Part shown: in pieces, positions 5,619 to 5,768 of the stretch
Layout of the letters: every line of letters starts with the position of its first letter
Numbering within the stretch: the first letter of the stretch is position 1
NCBI GenBank assembly: GCA_023442905.1
Contig: JAEZWY010000043.1
Location: 1-5,768, forward strand
Direction of reading: 5' to 3'
DNA from: Bacillota bacterium
GTDB lineage: Bacteria; Bacillota; Bacilli; Lactobacillales; Aerococcaceae
DNA length: 5,768 nucleotides
Position numbers and translations under genes: made by a program
The notes under the pieces: generated by a model
The model's database searches: none
What the model was told of the DNA's origin: nothing
The model's input: only the letters and a program-made list of their open reading frames with translations

Positions 5619-5692
5619 GCGCAGTGGTTGAGTGGTCTCAAACTGCGTCTTTCGACTTGTTTGAGGCCTACTCAACTGTGCGGGGGTAGGCC
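5619..5692 (+). other. Structured segment with alternative stems, possible RNA element
   Basis: CGCAGT (5620-5625) pairs with ACTGCG (5642-5647), and inside it TTGAG (5628-5632) pairs with CTCAA (5637-5641) around TGGT. The same TTGAG/CTCAA pair recurs at 5661-5665 and 5671-5675. GCGCAGT (5619-5625) can also pair with ACTGTGC (5675-5681) with one wobble, while GGCCTAC (5665-5671) pairs with GTAGGCC (5686-5692). Several of these stems exclude one another. The cloverleaf resemblance does not make it a tRNA, because there is no T-loop. Whether it is transcribed is unknown. Confidence 0.4.
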
Positions 5693-5706
5693 GACGAAGC
5701 GAAAAT
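5673..5706 (+). repeat. Structured direct repeat, copy 1
   Basis: These 34 bases, beginning CAACTGTGCGGGGG and ending GAAGCGAAAAT, recur exactly at 5735-5768. The GGGTAGGCC part is the 3' arm of a hairpin with GGCCTACTC (5665-5673). The GAAGCGAAAAT end pairs with ATTTTCTACTTC (5712-5723). It is GC-rich at its core, unlike the surroundings. Confidence 0.85.
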
Positions 5707-5734
5707 CATTCATTTTCTACTTCTGGTCTACTCC

Positions 5735-5768
5735 CAACTGTGCGGGGGTAGGCCGACGAAGCGAAAAT
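5735..5768 (+). repeat. Structured direct repeat, copy 2, reaching the window edge
   Basis: It is identical over 34 bases to copy 1, with a period of 62. Here the upstream arm GGTCTACTCCC (5725-5735) makes an 11-bp stem with GGGGGTAGGCC (5744-5754), including two U-G pairs, around loop AACTGTGC. The identity may continue past the window, so the true unit length is unknown. Confidence 0.85.

Noticed and set aside
5619..5681. tRNA-like cloverleaf (GCGCAGT pairing with ACTGTGC, D-arm-like GGTTGAGTGGTCTCAA)
   Set aside because: There is no T-loop consensus, no proper anticodon arm and too few bases; the resemblance comes from the repeated TTGAG/CTCAA stems.
5663..5768. CRISPR array
   Set aside because: Only two copies are visible, the region between them is complementary to the repeat itself rather than unique spacer, and the 5' flank differs by a 2-base indel; no cas gene is present.

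Overview
The window is AT-rich, its genes carry strong AGGAGG-type ribosome sites, and its promoters have TATAAT-type -10 boxes. Its operators match those of CcpA/LacI-family and MerR-family regulators. Together these indicate a low-GC Gram-positive bacterium (Firmicutes), most likely of the order Lactobacillales. The genus cannot be fixed from sequence reading alone. No phage, plasmid or complete insertion-sequence genes are visible.

Layout. Positions 1-485 (minus strand) hold the N-terminal part of a secreted sugar-type ABC transporter substrate-binding protein. It runs off the left edge, and its promoter is overlapped by cre/LacI-type operators, which points to carbohydrate control. About 600 bases of gene-poor DNA follow (557-1163). 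They contain a perfect 16-bp palindrome that fits the cre/LacI consensus and could also be a weak terminator. Next come two divergent genes. On the minus strand (1248-2276) is a 342-residue NAD(P)-dependent dehydrogenase of the DapB-like / 2,4-diaminopentanoate dehydrogenase family. On the plus strand (2360-3211) is a MerR-family regulator with a BmrR/GyrI-like ligand-binding C-terminus. The 83 bases between them hold a textbook MerR-type promoter for the dehydrogenase: a 19-bp spacer carrying a perfect dyad. The -10 box of the regulator's own promoter overlaps the dehydrogenase -10 box on the opposite strand. The simplest reading is a self-contained ligand-responsive switch in which the MerR protein activates the dehydrogenase and represses itself.

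A stand-alone GNAT (RimJ/RimL-like) acetyltransferase lies on the minus strand (3338-3865), convergent with the MerR gene. A 428-residue conserved protein of unknown function (DUF4026-like, with a DUF2314-like C-terminal end) lies on the plus strand (4112-5398). It has its own promoter and a long nested-hairpin terminator.

The right end (5481-5768) has no gene. It carries a structured repeat: two identical 34-base copies at a 62-base period, each forming the 3' arm of a GC-rich hairpin, preceded by a segment with mutually exclusive stem options. The second copy runs to the window edge, so the array probably continues. This repeat and the MerR/dehydrogenase switch are the two most interesting items here.
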